From Nitrosomonas sp. (GTDB lineage: Bacteria > Pseudomonadota > Gammaproteobacteria > Burkholderiales > Nitrosomonadaceae), in contig JAJFJG010000115.1 of NCBI GenBank assembly GCA_021774265.1, forward strand, positions 1 through 34,980: 34,980 nt of DNA, in the 5' to 3' direction. A model generated the notes under the pieces. The model was not told the DNA's origin, made no database searches, and saw only the letters and a program-made list of their open reading frames with translations. Made by a program: the position numbers and the translations under genes. Positions within the stretch are counted from its first letter, which is position 1. The number at the start of each line of letters is the position of its first letter. Positions 20,244 to 30,465 of this stretch are shown in pieces.

Positions 20244-21524
20244 TTACCACGTTGAAAATATCTTCTCAGCAGCGGCAATGGTATTATCAATATCCTCATT
20301 CGTATGTGCAGAAGAAACAAACCCTGCCTCAAATGCTGACGGTGCAAAATAATACCCTTCATCTAACATCGCATGGAAGAAACGGTTAAAAGCATTTTTG
20401 TCACACTCCATCACTTCAGCAAAACTTGTTGGGATTTCTTGGCGAAAATAAAGACCAAACATACCACCAACGGCTTGCGCACTAAAAACAATACCATGCT
20501 TACTAGCGGCTGCCGCCAAGCCTTGTGTCAACCGTTTCGTTTTCTCTCCAAGACTCTCATAGAATCCAGCCTGCTTGATTTGTTTCAGCGTTGCCAATCC
20601 TGCGGCAACCGCCACTGGATTACCAGATAATGTCCCGGCTTGATAGACAGACCCTATGGGTGCTAAACATTGCATTATTTCTCGACGACCGCCAAATGCA
20701 GCCATTGGCATTCCACCACCGATGACTTTTCCAAGTGTTGTGAGATCAGGTTTAATATCATAAAGTTTTTGCGCACAACCTAAACCAACACGGAAACCTG
20801 TCATTACTTCATCAAGAATTAACACGGTGCCATGCTGCGTACACAACGCACGAAGCGCAGATAAAAAACCAGAGCTAGGTGTCACCAAATTCATATTTCC
20901 AGCAACTGGTTCCACAATAACGGCGGCAATATCATCACCCATTGCTTTAAAGGTTTTCTCCAAACCAGCCAAATCATTGTAATCCAGCACCATAGTATGC
21001 TCCACGGTCTCAGCAGGAACACCAGATGAACTTGGGTTACCAAAAGTTAATGCGCCTGAACCTGCTTTAACTAACAACGCATCATCATGACCATGGTAGC
21101 AACCCTCAAATTTAATAATATTGCTTCTACCAGTATAACCACGTGCCAGACGAATCGCACTCATACCTGCCTCTGTACCTGAACTCACCAGCCTAACTTG
21201 CTCAATCGACGGAACCAGCTCACAGATTAATTCAGCGATTTCTAACTCTGCTTCCGTTGGTGCTCCAAACGTTAATCCGTTTTCAGCAACGGCTTGCACA
21301 GCCTTAATCACTTCAGGATGTGCGTGGCCCAAAATTAATGGCCCCCAGGAGCCAACATAATCGATATAAGTTTTATTCTCCACATCCCATACTTTTGCGC
21401 CCTGCCCACGCTTAAAGAATACAGGGATTCCGCCTACGGATTTAAATGCACGAACTGGCGAATTAACGCCACCCGGTATATATTTTTGTGAAAGTTCAAA
21501 TAGTTGTTGATTACGTGAAGTCAT
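20244..21524 (-). CDS. hemL: Glutamate-1-semialdehyde 2,1-aminomutase
   Basis: [57 protein letters not shown]. Confidence 0.97.
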   Translation of the reverse strand: MTSRNQQLFELSQKYIPGGVNSPVRAFKSVGGIPVFFKRGQGAKVWDVENKTYIDYVGSWGPLILGHAHPEVIKAVQAVAENGLTFGAPTEAELEIAELICELVPSIEQVRLVSSGTEAGMSAIRLARGYTGRSNIIKFEGCYHGHDDALLVKAGSGALTFGNPSSSGVPAETVEHTMVLDYNDLAGLEKTFKAMGDDIAAVIVEPVAGNMNLVTPSSGFLSALRALCTQHGTVLILDEVMTGFRVGLGCAQKLYDIKPDLTTLGKVIGGGMPMAAFGGRREIMQCLAPIGSVYQAGTLSGNPVAVAAGLATLKQIKQAGFYESLGEKTKRLTQGLAAAASKHGIVFSAQAVGGMFGLYFRQEIPTSFAEVMECDKNAFNRFFHAMLDEGYYFAPSAFEAGFVSSAHTNEDIDNTIAAAEKIFSTW

Positions 21525-21527
21525 TTT

Positions 21528-22154
21528 TTACTCGCAAAATAATTGTGAAAACGCTCTCGCTGTCGATTGAATGTCTTGAGTATTAAACAATGCACTGCTA
21601 ACTGCAATAGCATCACAACCTTGATCAATCAACGCAGCAGCATTTGTTAATGTTATTCCACCAATAGTAACAATTGGTACAAATAATTTTTGTTTTGCTT
21701 TACATAGCAAATCTGTCGATGCAGTTACTGCATCAGGTTTGGTTGATGACGCAAAGAACGCTCCAAAAGCAACATAATCTGCGCCTTGCTGCGATGCATC
21801 AATGGCCAGATTTAATTGGTTATAACATGAAACGCCAATAATTTTTTCATCGCCAAGTTTTTTTCTCGCATCTCTGATCGAACCATCATTTTGACCGAGA
21901 TGTACACCATTTGCATCAACTGCCATCGCAACATCCACATGGTCATTAATGATAAACACCACTTGATATTTTCTGCAGAGTTGAGCCAGTAAATAAGCTT
22001 GTTCTTGAAGCAATACAGCATCAGCAATTTTATTACGATACTGAATAATCGTTGCGCCACCAACCAAGGCTTTCTCTGTCATCGTCAACAAATTTGTCGT
22101 ATCAATGCTATCCGGCGTAATAACATAAAGCCCACATATTTTAGTAGGTGGCAT
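21528..22154 (-). CDS. thiE: Thiamine phosphate synthase
   Basis: GLYVITPD, GGATIIQYRNK, INDHVDVAMAVDANGVHLGQND, IGVSCYN, ADYVAFGAFFASSTK. Confidence 0.94.
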   Translation of the reverse strand: MPPTKICGLYVITPDSIDTTNLLTMTEKALVGGATIIQYRNKIADAVLLQEQAYLLAQLCRKYQVVFIINDHVDVAMAVDANGVHLGQNDGSIRDARKKLGDEKIIGVSCYNQLNLAIDASQQGADYVAFGAFFASSTKPDAVTASTDLLCKAKQKLFVPIVTIGGITLTNAAALIDQGCDAIAVSSALFNTQDIQSTARAFSQLFCE

Positions 22155-23002
22155 TAATCTGCAACTTCTTTTTTGTCCACTTCATCGCTTGCCCAAAACA
22201 TTCGATCGGGCAAATACTGGCCCATTCCTGGGCGAAAACCGGCTTTTAGTGACTGCCACGTATATTCTTGTGCTTCTTGGACACTTTCATCAATAGACAA
22301 ACCATTAGCGATAGATGCCGCGATGGCTGAAGCTAAGGTGCAACCCGAGCCATGATAGGAGTGTTCCAATCGTTGCCACTCATCCCGGCGCAAAACACCG
22401 GCTTCGCTATATAATGTATTAACCACTTGAGTCGTATTTTCATGCGTACCTGTAATTAAGACGTATTCACAACCCAAATATAACAATCTATCCGCACACT
22501 GACCTAAATCGATAATTTGCCCATCTGCATCACCGTCGTCACCATCATAATCGTGGGACAACCGTCGAGCTTCATGACTATTCGGCGTAAGAATAGTTGT
22601 CTGGGGAATGATTAATTCTCGCAAAGCACTGATCATGTCCTCACTAGCAAGCTCATCGCCTCGTCCTGAAGCAAGCACAGGATCAAACACTAACGGAATA
22701 TCAGGGTAATCCGAAATCACCTCCGCAATGGCCGCAATAACTTCAACGCTACCCAACAAACCAATCTTAAAAGCGTGTACAGGCATATCCTCCAATACCG
22801 CGCGCGCTTGATCTGCAACCACCTCAGGATCTAGCGGCATTACTTCTTCAACGCCAGCTGTATCTTGCACAGTAATTGCGGTCACCACCGTCAAAGGATG
22901 ACAACCCAAGCTAGCAAGGGTAAGAATGTCCGCATGAATCCCGGCGCCGCCGCTCGGATCGTTTGCAGCAAAAGAAAGTACTATAGGGGGTGGCTGTATC
23001 AT
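22154..23002 (-). CDS. thiD: Hydroxymethylpyrimidine/phosphomethylpyrimidine kinase
   Basis: SFAANDPSGGAGIHADILTLASLGCHPLTVVTAITVQDT, DPVLASGRGDEL, HGSGCTLASAIAA. Confidence 0.94.
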   Translation of the reverse strand: MIQPPPIVLSFAANDPSGGAGIHADILTLASLGCHPLTVVTAITVQDTAGVEEVMPLDPEVVADQARAVLEDMPVHAFKIGLLGSVEVIAAIAEVISDYPDIPLVFDPVLASGRGDELASEDMISALRELIIPQTTILTPNSHEARRLSHDYDGDDGDADGQIIDLGQCADRLLYLGCEYVLITGTHENTTQVVNTLYSEAGVLRRDEWQRLEHSYHGSGCTLASAIAASIANGLSIDESVQEAQEYTWQSLKAGFRPGMGQYLPDRMFWASDEVDKKEVAD

Positions 23003-23054
23003 GCATAAATACCGTAAAATGACATTTTAACCTAAAAGAGAAGTCCTATCTATC

Positions 23055-23243
23055 ATGCCAACAGAAGAGAATAATATTTACAACAGTTACATGTGTTTAA
23101 TTTGTGGTTATATTTATGATGAAGCTAAAGGATCTCCAGACGAAGGCATCCCTGCTGGAACACGATGGGAAGATGTTCCCATCAATTGGACTTGCCCCGA
23201 ATGTGGTGCACGTAAAGAAGACTTTGAAATGGTGAAATTATAA
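23055..23243 (+). CDS. Rubredoxin
   Basis: CLICGYIYDEAKG...DVPINWTCPECGARKEDFEMV: two CxxCG motifs. Confidence 0.96.
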   Translation: MPTEENNIYNSYMCLICGYIYDEAKGSPDEGIPAGTRWEDVPINWTCPECGARKEDFEMVKL

Positions 23244-23657
23244 ATGCGTATCTTGCACACCATGTTACGCGTTGGCAATCTTGAGAAATCTCTGAATTTT
23301 TACACACAAGTTCTTGGGATGAAATTGTTACGCCGTAAAGATTATCCCGACGGCGAATTTACCCTTGCATTTGTAGGCTATCAAGATGAAGCTAACGGCA
23401 CCGTACTAGAATTGACCTATAATTGGGATACCGCTGAGTACGATTTAGGCGATGGGTTTGGCCATATTGCCATTGAAGTTGACGATGCTTACCGTGCTTG
23501 CGAAGACACTAAAAAACTCGGTGGCAACGTAACTCGTGAAGCAGGTCCAATGAATCATGGTGTAACAGTGATCGCTTTTGTTGAAGACCCAGACGGCTAC
23601 AAAATAGAGTTTATCCAGAAAAAAAACAGCGTAGATCATAGAACAGCTGTTTATTAG
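23244..23657 (+). CDS. gloA: Lactoylglutathione lyase (glyoxalase I)
   Basis: [83 protein letters not shown]. Confidence 0.96.
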   Translation: MRILHTMLRVGNLEKSLNFYTQVLGMKLLRRKDYPDGEFTLAFVGYQDEANGTVLELTYNWDTAEYDLGDGFGHIAIEVDDAYRACEDTKKLGGNVTREAGPMNHGVTVIAFVEDPDGYKIEFIQKKNSVDHRTAVY

Positions 23658-23664
23658 TCTGGCG

Positions 23665-24384
23665 TTAACCATGCAACAGAAAAATAGCCGGGCGTTTATT
23701 AATATTCGGTAAGGCGCACTTCCACGCCTTTACTGTTTTCGTTTTAATATACTCGCTGGCTATTGTGATGTCACAGGCCACACATATATTTGTACTGTCT
23801 TCGCAAGTCTCTAGCAACAACGTCAACAGCTTTTGATTACGATAAGGCGTTTCAATAAATATTTGCGTTTGATCTTGCACGATAGACAATTTTTCTAGTG
23901 CCAATATTTTGCTAATTCTTGCATCATTCTTAATAGGCAAATAACCATTAAACACAAATTGTTGACCATTTAATCCAGAAGCCATCAATGCCAACAAGAT
24001 TGAAGATGGACCAACAAATGGCACGACTTTAATGCCTTTTTTATGCGCCATTCGCACCAAACCAGCCCCTGGATCTGCGACAGCCGGACATCCCGCCTCA
24101 GACAACAACCCCACATCATTTCCCGTCAACAGAGGCTCAAGCAATGACAAAATCTCCTGAGGTAGTGTATGTTCATTCAGCACCTGCATTTTAATTTCTT
24201 GCAGCGGCACATGACATTCTACCTGTTTTAGAAACTTCCTTGCCGTCTTGGGGTGCTCCACAACAAAATAAATAAGCCTTTTAATGCAGGCTCTAACTTG
24301 TTCAGGCATGACCCAAGCAATATCGCCGTCACCTAACGGTGCAGGCACTAGATAAAGCGTGCCCAGTGTTGTATTTTTGTTCAT
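23665..24384 (-). CDS. SAM-dependent methyltransferase, tetrapyrrole methylase fold (RsmI-related)
   Basis: GTLYLVPAPLGD, GLLSEAGCPAVADPGAGLV, VVPFVGPSSILLALMASG, FIETPYRNQKLL. Confidence 0.85.
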   Translation of the reverse strand: MNKNTTLGTLYLVPAPLGDGDIAWVMPEQVRACIKRLIYFVVEHPKTARKFLKQVECHVPLQEIKMQVLNEHTLPQEILSLLEPLLTGNDVGLLSEAGCPAVADPGAGLVRMAHKKGIKVVPFVGPSSILLALMASGLNGQQFVFNGYLPIKNDARISKILALEKLSIVQDQTQIFIETPYRNQKLLTLLLETCEDSTNICVACDITIASEYIKTKTVKAWKCALPNINKRPAIFLLHG

Positions 24385-24391
24385 GGATGAA

Positions 24392-24775
24392 TCAGTGCAA
24401 TGTTCTTGGAATACTCAGAACAAACTCAGGAATTGCCACGTCGAAATGATGACCATCTTCAGCAACCATTTGATAACTCCCCTTCATTGATCCAACAGAC
24501 GAGGAAATGGCTGTACCACTGGTATACTCAAAACTATCACCCGGTTTAAGAAACGGTTGTTCACCCACCACACCCAAACCACGCACTTCCTGGGTATCAC
24601 CATTTTCATTCGTTATGATCCAATGGCGACTAATTAATTGCGATGCAATATCGCCGGTATTAAAAATCTTAATGGTGTAAGCAAATACATAACGATCCAC
24701 CTCTAAATCCGATTGATCGGGTAGATACACCGTACTAATTGACACATCAATTCCATATTTTTTATTCTCTGTCAT
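24392..24775 (-). CDS. apaG: ApaG (Co2+/Mg2+ efflux protein family)
   Basis: FAYTIKIFNTGDIASQLISRHWIITNENGDTQEVRGLGVVGEQPFLKPGDSFEYTSGT, GSMKGSYQM. Confidence 0.95.
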   Translation of the reverse strand: MTENKKYGIDVSISTVYLPDQSDLEVDRYVFAYTIKIFNTGDIASQLISRHWIITNENGDTQEVRGLGVVGEQPFLKPGDSFEYTSGTAISSSVGSMKGSYQMVAEDGHHFDVAIPEFVLSIPRTLH

Positions 24776-24919
24776 CTACTCATTCCACACTATTTTTTCC
24801 ATGACACATCAAGGATATTCATAAAAAGTTAACGGCTTTGAGAGTTTCTTTACTAACGCGCAACCCTAATTTACGGTTAGAATAGCACATTACATATTTG
24901 AATTTCAGAAAGGACTTCC

Positions 24920-25597
24920 ATGTACCGCATAGCACCTAGCATTTTATCCGCCAACTTTGCCGAGCTCGGCAAAGAAGTTAACGCCGTTCTTGACTCAGGT
25001 GCGGATATCATTCACTTTGACGTAATGGACAACCATTATGTCCCAAACTTGACCATTGGCCCGCTCGTATGCGAAGCCATTCGCCCACTAACCGATGCAA
25101 TTATTGACGTGCATCTAATGGTTGATCCTGTCGATCGCATTATTCCTGATTTTGCCAAGGCCGGTGCAAATATTATTTCATTTCATCCAGAAGCCTCAAA
25201 CCATATAGATCGCACCATTGGACTGATTAAAGAACAAGGCTGCAAGGCCGGAATGGTCTTTAACCCAGCCACGCCATTATCCTACCTTGACCATGTTTTA
25301 GAAAAATTAGATTTAGTGTTAATCATGTCAGTTAACCCTGGCTTTGGTGGACAAGCATTTATTCCTGAAGCGCTGAATAAATTAAAGGCTGTACGCCAAC
25401 GCATTGATGTCTCAGGTAAAGACATCATGTTAGAAATTGATGGCGGTGTGAAAGTAGACAATATCGCTGAAATTGCTCGCGCTGGCGCGGACACTTTTGT
25501 TGCTGGCTCAGCTATTTATAATGCTGGCAAAGACAGCGATCCACACCGTTATGATTCAGTGTTAGCCGCTTTACGCGCTGAACTGGCCAAAGTTTAA
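24920..25597 (+). CDS. rpe: Ribulose-phosphate 3-epimerase
   Basis: [59 protein letters not shown]. Confidence 0.97.
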   Translation: MYRIAPSILSANFAELGKEVNAVLDSGADIIHFDVMDNHYVPNLTIGPLVCEAIRPLTDAIIDVHLMVDPVDRIIPDFAKAGANIISFHPEASNHIDRTIGLIKEQGCKAGMVFNPATPLSYLDHVLEKLDLVLIMSVNPGFGGQAFIPEALNKLKAVRQRIDVSGKDIMLEIDGGVKVDNIAEIARAGADTFVAGSAIYNAGKDSDPHRYDSVLAALRAELAKV

Positions 25598-25603
25598 TTT
25601 ATT

Positions 25604-25631
25604 CCAGCAAATACTTAATTGTATTTGCTGG
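25604..25631 (+). promoter_or_regulatory. Perfect 11-bp inverted repeat between rpe and gph (terminator/attenuator-like hairpin)
   Basis: CCAGCAAATAC-TTAATT-GTATTTGCTGG followed by TTATTT; ends 10 bp before the gph ATG at 25642. Confidence 0.65.
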
Positions 25632-25641
25632 TTATTTATGC

Positions 25642-26370
25642 ATGAATAATAAAAAATTTCGTTACGCCAACTCGTCAATAGACAACATAGTATTTCCGCT
25701 GCCCGTCAAGGTTGTCATGATTGACCTTGACGGGACATTACTTAGCACCGCAGATGACCTTGCTTTGGCGGCCAATCTAATGTTACGAGAATTGGGCAAG
25801 CCTGAATTGTCGATTGACACTATTCAATCTTATATAGGCAAGGGTATTGAGCGGTTAGTTAAACGCTCGTTAACCGGAGATATTAATGGCGAGCCTGATC
25901 CTGATCTGCTAGCAAAAGCGCTACCTATATACAACCGCAATTATGCAGAAAATCTATGTGTTAATACGCACCCCTATCCAGGCGTTGTTGATGGTGTCAC
26001 CAACCTGAAAAAAATTGGGTTTAAATTAGCCTGCATTACCAACAAATCTAAAATATTTACGTTACCTTTATTGCGGGCCACAAATTTATTCGATTGTTTT
26101 GAAATTATATTGTCTGGCGACAGCTTACCTAAAAAGAAGCCAGATCCCATGCCATTAACCCACATTTGTAAATACTTTGATACTCAACCCCATGAAGCAT
26201 TACTTCTCGGTGACTCATTAAATGATGCGATAGCTGCTCGCGCTGCAGGCTGTCATGTATTTTGTTTGCCTTATGGATATAATGAAGGCCGTGATGTCCA
26301 CGCATTGGATTGTGATGCCATTGTTGATTCTATTTTTGACGCTTCAAATCTACTCAAGAAATTGTCATGA
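25642..26370 (+). CDS. gph: Phosphoglycolate phosphatase (HAD superfamily)
   Basis: MIDLDGTLLSTADDL (DxDGT), ITNKSK, KKPDPMPL, LLGDSLNDAIAARAAG. Confidence 0.92.
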   Translation: MNNKKFRYANSSIDNIVFPLPVKVVMIDLDGTLLSTADDLALAANLMLRELGKPELSIDTIQSYIGKGIERLVKRSLTGDINGEPDPDLLAKALPIYNRNYAENLCVNTHPYPGVVDGVTNLKKIGFKLACITNKSKIFTLPLLRATNLFDCFEIILSGDSLPKKKPDPMPLTHICKYFDTQPHEALLLGDSLNDAIAARAAGCHVFCLPYGYNEGRDVHALDCDAIVDSIFDASNLLKKLS

Positions 26371-26412
26371 TTGATATTAGAACAAAAACTACCGATAGAT
26401 TTAACGTTAATT

Positions 26413-27885
26413 ATGACTGAAAACGACTTCAATGAACTTGCAACCCAAAGCTTTAATCGTATCCCCATCGCTCTTGAAACGTTTGCTGACCTTGACACTC
26501 CATTATCGGTCTACCTCAAACTTGCAAACAAACCTTATTCTTACTTGCTTGAGTCTGTTCATGGTGGTGAACGTTTTGGGAGATATTCATTAATCGGATT
26601 GCCGGCAACCACTCGCTTAGAAGTTCGCGGCAATCAAATCAAGATCATAACGAATGATGAAACAATGGAAACTGAAGCTGAAGATGCATTGGCCTTCATT
26701 GAGTCATACCAAATGCAGTTCAATGCAGCACCTTATGTCGGGTTACCACGTTTTTGTGGTGGTCTGGTTGGCTATTTTTCCTACGACACTATTCGCTATA
26801 TAGAAAAAAAACTTGCAAACACGGCTCGTCCAGATACATTAAACACACCTGATATCTTGTTGCTCTTGTCTGAAGAACTCGTCGTTGTTGACAATCTATC
26901 GGGCAAGCTGCACCTCATTGTTTATGTCGACCCAAAAACTGACAATGCTTATCAAACCGGTCAAAATCGTTTGAAAGCATTACTCACTCAGCTACGTCAA
27001 TCAATAGAGATTCCAGAAGAAAAACCTGTATCGCCAGGAATACCAACTTCCGAATTTACTGAGGAAGGATTTATTGCCGCGGTTAAGCGTGCTAAACGCT
27101 ATATCTATGATGGCGACATCATGCAGGTTGTGTTGTCACAACGCACAAGCAAACCTTATCAAGGTTCACCATTAGCGCTATACCGAGCTTTACGCAGCCT
27201 CAATCCATCCCCTTACATGTTCTATTATCATTTTGATGATTTTCATGTCGTGGGGGCTTCCCCGGAAATACTTGTACGACTTGATAATGACACTGTAACC
27301 GTCAGGCCAATTGCTGGCACTCGCCCAAGAGGAAAAAATATTCAGGAAGACACCGAACTCGCAATTGATTTATTAGCCGACCCAAAGGAACGCGCAGAAC
27401 ACGTAATGTTAATGGATCTAGGGCGCAATGATATTGGTCGCGTCGCACAAACAGGCAGTATAAAAGTTACCGAAAATATGCAAATCGAGCATTATTCACA
27501 CGTAATGCATATTGTTTCCAACGTTGACGGAATACTCAAAAAAGACCTCAGTGCCATAGACGTATTACGCGCCACATTCCCTGCCGGAACAGTCAGTGGC
27601 GCACCTAAAATTCGCGCGATGGAAATCATTGAAGAGCTAGAACTTTCCAAACGCGGCATCTACGCCGGTGCTGTAGGCCATCTTGGATTTAATGGTGACA
27701 TGGATGTCGCCATCGCTATTCGCACTGGCATTATTAAAGATGGCATGTTACACGTGCAAGCAGGCGCAGGTATCGTTGCGGATTCTGTCCCCATTAATGA
27801 ATGGATAGAAACTAAAAATAAAGCCAAGGCGCTATTGCGTGCGGCAGAGATTGCAGAAGCAGGATTAGACAGTAAGATTAACTAG
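26413..27885 (+). CDS. trpE: Anthranilate synthase component I
   Basis: YSYLLESVHGGERFGRYSLIG, DGDIMQVVLSQR, RPIAGTRPRG, LMDLGRNDIGRVA, FPAGTVSGAPKIRAMEII; start placed at MTENDFNEL. The ORF track starts at 26371. Confidence 0.95.
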   Translation: MTENDFNELATQSFNRIPIALETFADLDTPLSVYLKLANKPYSYLLESVHGGERFGRYSLIGLPATTRLEVRGNQIKIITNDETMETEAEDALAFIESYQMQFNAAPYVGLPRFCGGLVGYFSYDTIRYIEKKLANTARPDTLNTPDILLLLSEELVVVDNLSGKLHLIVYVDPKTDNAYQTGQNRLKALLTQLRQSIEIPEEKPVSPGIPTSEFTEEGFIAAVKRAKRYIYDGDIMQVVLSQRTSKPYQGSPLALYRALRSLNPSPYMFYYHFDDFHVVGASPEILVRLDNDTVTVRPIAGTRPRGKNIQEDTELAIDLLADPKERAEHVMLMDLGRNDIGRVAQTGSIKVTENMQIEHYSHVMHIVSNVDGILKKDLSAIDVLRATFPAGTVSGAPKIRAMEIIEELELSKRGIYAGAVGHLGFNGDMDVAIAIRTGIIKDGMLHVQAGAGIVADSVPINEWIETKNKAKALLRAAEIAEAGLDSKIN

Positions 27886-28484
27886 TTAGCAATCAGCGTC
27901 GTCTCAATCTCTGCAAAAGTCTTAGCAACAGCTGTCGGCACAATTGGCTCACCCAATTGTTTCTCAATCTGAGTCAATGAGAAAATACCAAGAATAATGG
28001 GCGAATCACCCGCACGTTTCTCAGTAACAAGCGTATGTTGCCGACCACTATCGCGTAAACTCGCCACGACATTACCTACCTTGGCATGATTAACATCTTC
28101 AATTGAAATTGCTTCCAGTTTGCTTACCGGCGTCATAATGTCTGTCACCAATATATCGCAATGTTTAACACACCGTTCTTGAATAAAACGCAATGGCTTC
28201 TCACCTAAAACATCTGATGCAGTAATGATTCCTTCGAGCGTATTATTTTTATTTATAACAAATAATAGACGCACACCACGCTGCATCATATATGTATTAG
28301 CCAGTTCCATTGTTATTTCAGGGCTGATTACTGCAATATGCGTACACCGAAGATCAGTCATTACATCAATTGCCAACGACTCAGCCGTAACATGTTTAGA
28401 TGGTGTGGGTTGTAAAATTCTTACCGTACCACTAAGACACGACGCAGAAAGTGGGGAATAATTTCTCATCATAACAACCTCCAT
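27882..28484 (-). CDS. CBS-domain protein
   Basis: ANTYMMQRGVRLLFVINKNNTLEGIITASDVLGEKP and ILVTDIMTPVSKLEAISIEDV: paired CBS motifs. Confidence 0.82.
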   Translation of the reverse strand: MEVVMMRNYSPLSASCLSGTVRILQPTPSKHVTAESLAIDVMTDLRCTHIAVISPEITMELANTYMMQRGVRLLFVINKNNTLEGIITASDVLGEKPLRFIQERCVKHCDILVTDIMTPVSKLEAISIEDVNHAKVGNVVASLRDSGRQHTLVTEKRAGDSPIILGIFSLTQIEKQLGEPIVPTAVAKTFAEIETTLIAN

Positions 28485-28855
28485 CTTGATTTGAGGGAAT
28501 TAGCTGACAAATAAGGGGAATATTATTTCTATTTAGCAATTACTCTACTCTTAATAAAATAATGAGTCAATCAACAAAACTTGCTCCCATACACCAAAAA
28601 CATTAATATTCCATGCCAGCCCATTAGTAAAATGAGCATACGCTGCTATGCTAGATAATGAAAACTTATTTCGAGAAAAAATCTAGACAATAAAAAGAAC
28701 AATCAGCACTAAGAAAAAATATAACTTAATATTGATCCCATTGGCTACAAGAGATCATAATTAATTTTATTCAGATCAAAACAAAAAACTAGGATTCTAT
28801 GTATAATAGTCGGCGCAGTTAATTTGTTTTTTTTTATTAAAGAGGTTAGTAACAT

Positions 28856-29011
28856 ATGAAACTTACATCAATTTTCGCAGCAATTCTTTTATCATTAGCT
28901 TTAGTAGGATGTGGCACCCCATCAGCACCTGAAGATGCATATCAGGAAGGCTATGGCACCACCCATGAGGGACAACCTGCTGAAGGTCGTAACGCATTAC
29001 CTGAAGATTAA
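28856..29011 (+). CDS. Small lipoprotein (51 aa), absent from supplied ORF track
   Basis: ATG...TAA reads MKLTSIFAAILLSLALVGCGTPSAPEDAYQEGYGTTHEGQPAEGRNALPED; lipobox LVGC, TATAAT at 28802-28807 upstream, AGAGG RBS-like element, strong terminator downstream. Confidence 0.8.
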   Translation: MKLTSIFAAILLSLALVGCGTPSAPEDAYQEGYGTTHEGQPAEGRNALPED

Positions 29012-29024
29012 TCTCTTTAGATAA

Positions 29025-29067
29025 AAAATAACTTGTAGGGTGAGATATTGAACCTACAAGTTATTTT
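29025..29067. terminator. Intrinsic terminator after the small lipoprotein gene
   Basis: 15-bp stem AAAATAACTTGTAGG ... CCTACAAGTTATTTT with A- and T-rich flanks. Confidence 0.85.
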
Positions 29068-29094
29068 ACTATTAACGGACAGACCAATTTTTAT

Positions 29095-30453
29095 TTAAGT
29101 TTGCTTGAAAATTGAAAAATCTAATTGATGTCGCTGAAGTAGCTTGTAAAACTCTGTTCGATTTCTTTTAGCAATACGCGCAGCCTGAGTTACATTTCCC
29201 GCTGTAATCTTCAGCAAACGCACCAAGTAATCTCTCTCAAAACTTTTTCTCGCATCCTCAAATGACGTTAGCTGTATTTCTTCTTGATGCATTGCATCAT
29301 AGATTAGCGTTGGCGAAACTAGTGGCGCGGTACTTAGCACAACGCATTGCTCAACCGCATTCATAAGCTGTCGTACATTTCCAGGCCAAGTAGCACTAAG
29401 CAAAACCTGCATTGCTTCAGGTGAGAACCCATTAATATCTTTCTCATATTTTTCAGAAAAAAACTGCAAAAAATGATTAGCCAATAATGGAATATCCTCG
29501 CGTCTTTCTGTCAAGGTAGGAATAGTCAAAGCCACAACATGCAATCGATAATATAGATCTTCTCGGAAATTCCCTGCGTCGATCTCTATCTTGAGGTTTC
29601 GATGAGTAGCTGAAATAATTTTAACATTAATCGGAATTGTTTGTGCTGACCCAACAGGGCGTATTTGTCTTTCTTGAAGTGCGCGCAATAATTTCACTTG
29701 CAGCAATAATGGCATATCGCCAATTTCATCAAGAAATAATGTGCCTCCTTCAGCCAACTGAAAAAGCCCATTGTGGCTTTTAACTGCACCGGTAAATGCG
29801 CCTTTCACATGACCAAAAAGTTCAGATTCTAGTAACTGCTCGGGAATAGCTCCGCAATTAAGGCCAACAAAGGGGTTGTCAACTCGACTAGACGCGTTAT
29901 GAATTGCACGAGCAAATAACTCCTTGCCAACACCACTCTCACCATACAACAATACACTCGCATCTCCCTTAGCCACAAGCTCGGCTTTGGTCAGTAAATC
30001 TTCCATCGCCGCACTTTGCGTAATAATGCCTTCCCGCCACCAAGGCGTTTTGGTTTTTTTAGTTTCTGGAGTTGCTGCTGAAGCAAGATTCAATGCTAAA
30101 CTGACTTGTGTTAACAAGTTTTTACTATCGTATGGCTTGGTAAGATAGCCAAACACACCGCGCTGAACAGCTGCAACAGCATCTGGGATAGACCCGTATG
30201 CTGTCAAAATAATCACTGGCAACGTTGGGATGATTCGATGAATGTATTCAAATAACGCAATACCGTCCATGCCACTCATTTGAACATCACTAATGACGAG
30301 TTGGGGTCGCGTTAAATCCAAATAATTAATGGCTTCTTCCGCACTTTTTGCAATTGTGGTTTCATAACCCGCAGCAATTAAACGTATTGAGAGTAATTCA
30401 AGAAGGTTAGTATCATCATCAACCAGGAGTATTTTATACTTTAATTTATTCAT
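29095..30453 (-). CDS. glrR: Sigma54-dependent NtrC-type response regulator (GlrR/QseF-like)
   Basis: Receiver domain (LLVDDDTN, SDVQMSGMDG, LTAYG, KPYD), AAA+ (GESGVGKELFARAIH, GAFTGA, LFLDEIGD), C-terminal HTH; adjacent to kinase and lipoprotein in the same order as glr/qse. Confidence 0.85.
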   Translation of the reverse strand: MNKLKYKILLVDDDTNLLELLSIRLIAAGYETTIAKSAEEAINYLDLTRPQLVISDVQMSGMDGIALFEYIHRIIPTLPVIILTAYGSIPDAVAAVQRGVFGYLTKPYDSKNLLTQVSLALNLASAATPETKKTKTPWWREGIITQSAAMEDLLTKAELVAKGDASVLLYGESGVGKELFARAIHNASSRVDNPFVGLNCGAIPEQLLESELFGHVKGAFTGAVKSHNGLFQLAEGGTLFLDEIGDMPLLLQVKLLRALQERQIRPVGSAQTIPINVKIISATHRNLKIEIDAGNFREDLYYRLHVVALTIPTLTERREDIPLLANHFLQFFSEKYEKDINGFSPEAMQVLLSATWPGNVRQLMNAVEQCVVLSTAPLVSPTLIYDAMHQEEIQLTSFEDARKSFERDYLVRLLKITAGNVTQAARIAKRNRTEFYKLLQRHQLDFSIFKQT

Positions 30454-30465
30454 TTTGCCTTACGC

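Noticed and set aside
23003-23054. Possible TPP riboswitch upstream of thiD
   Set aside because: Only ~50 bp of spacer to the divergent rubredoxin gene and no CUGAGA/ACCUGAU-type conserved segments seen.
11564-27885. Three ORFs of exactly 504 aa (UbiB, APC permease, TrpE track ORF)
   Set aside because: Unrelated families, and the TrpE ORF start is likely over-extended; coincidence.
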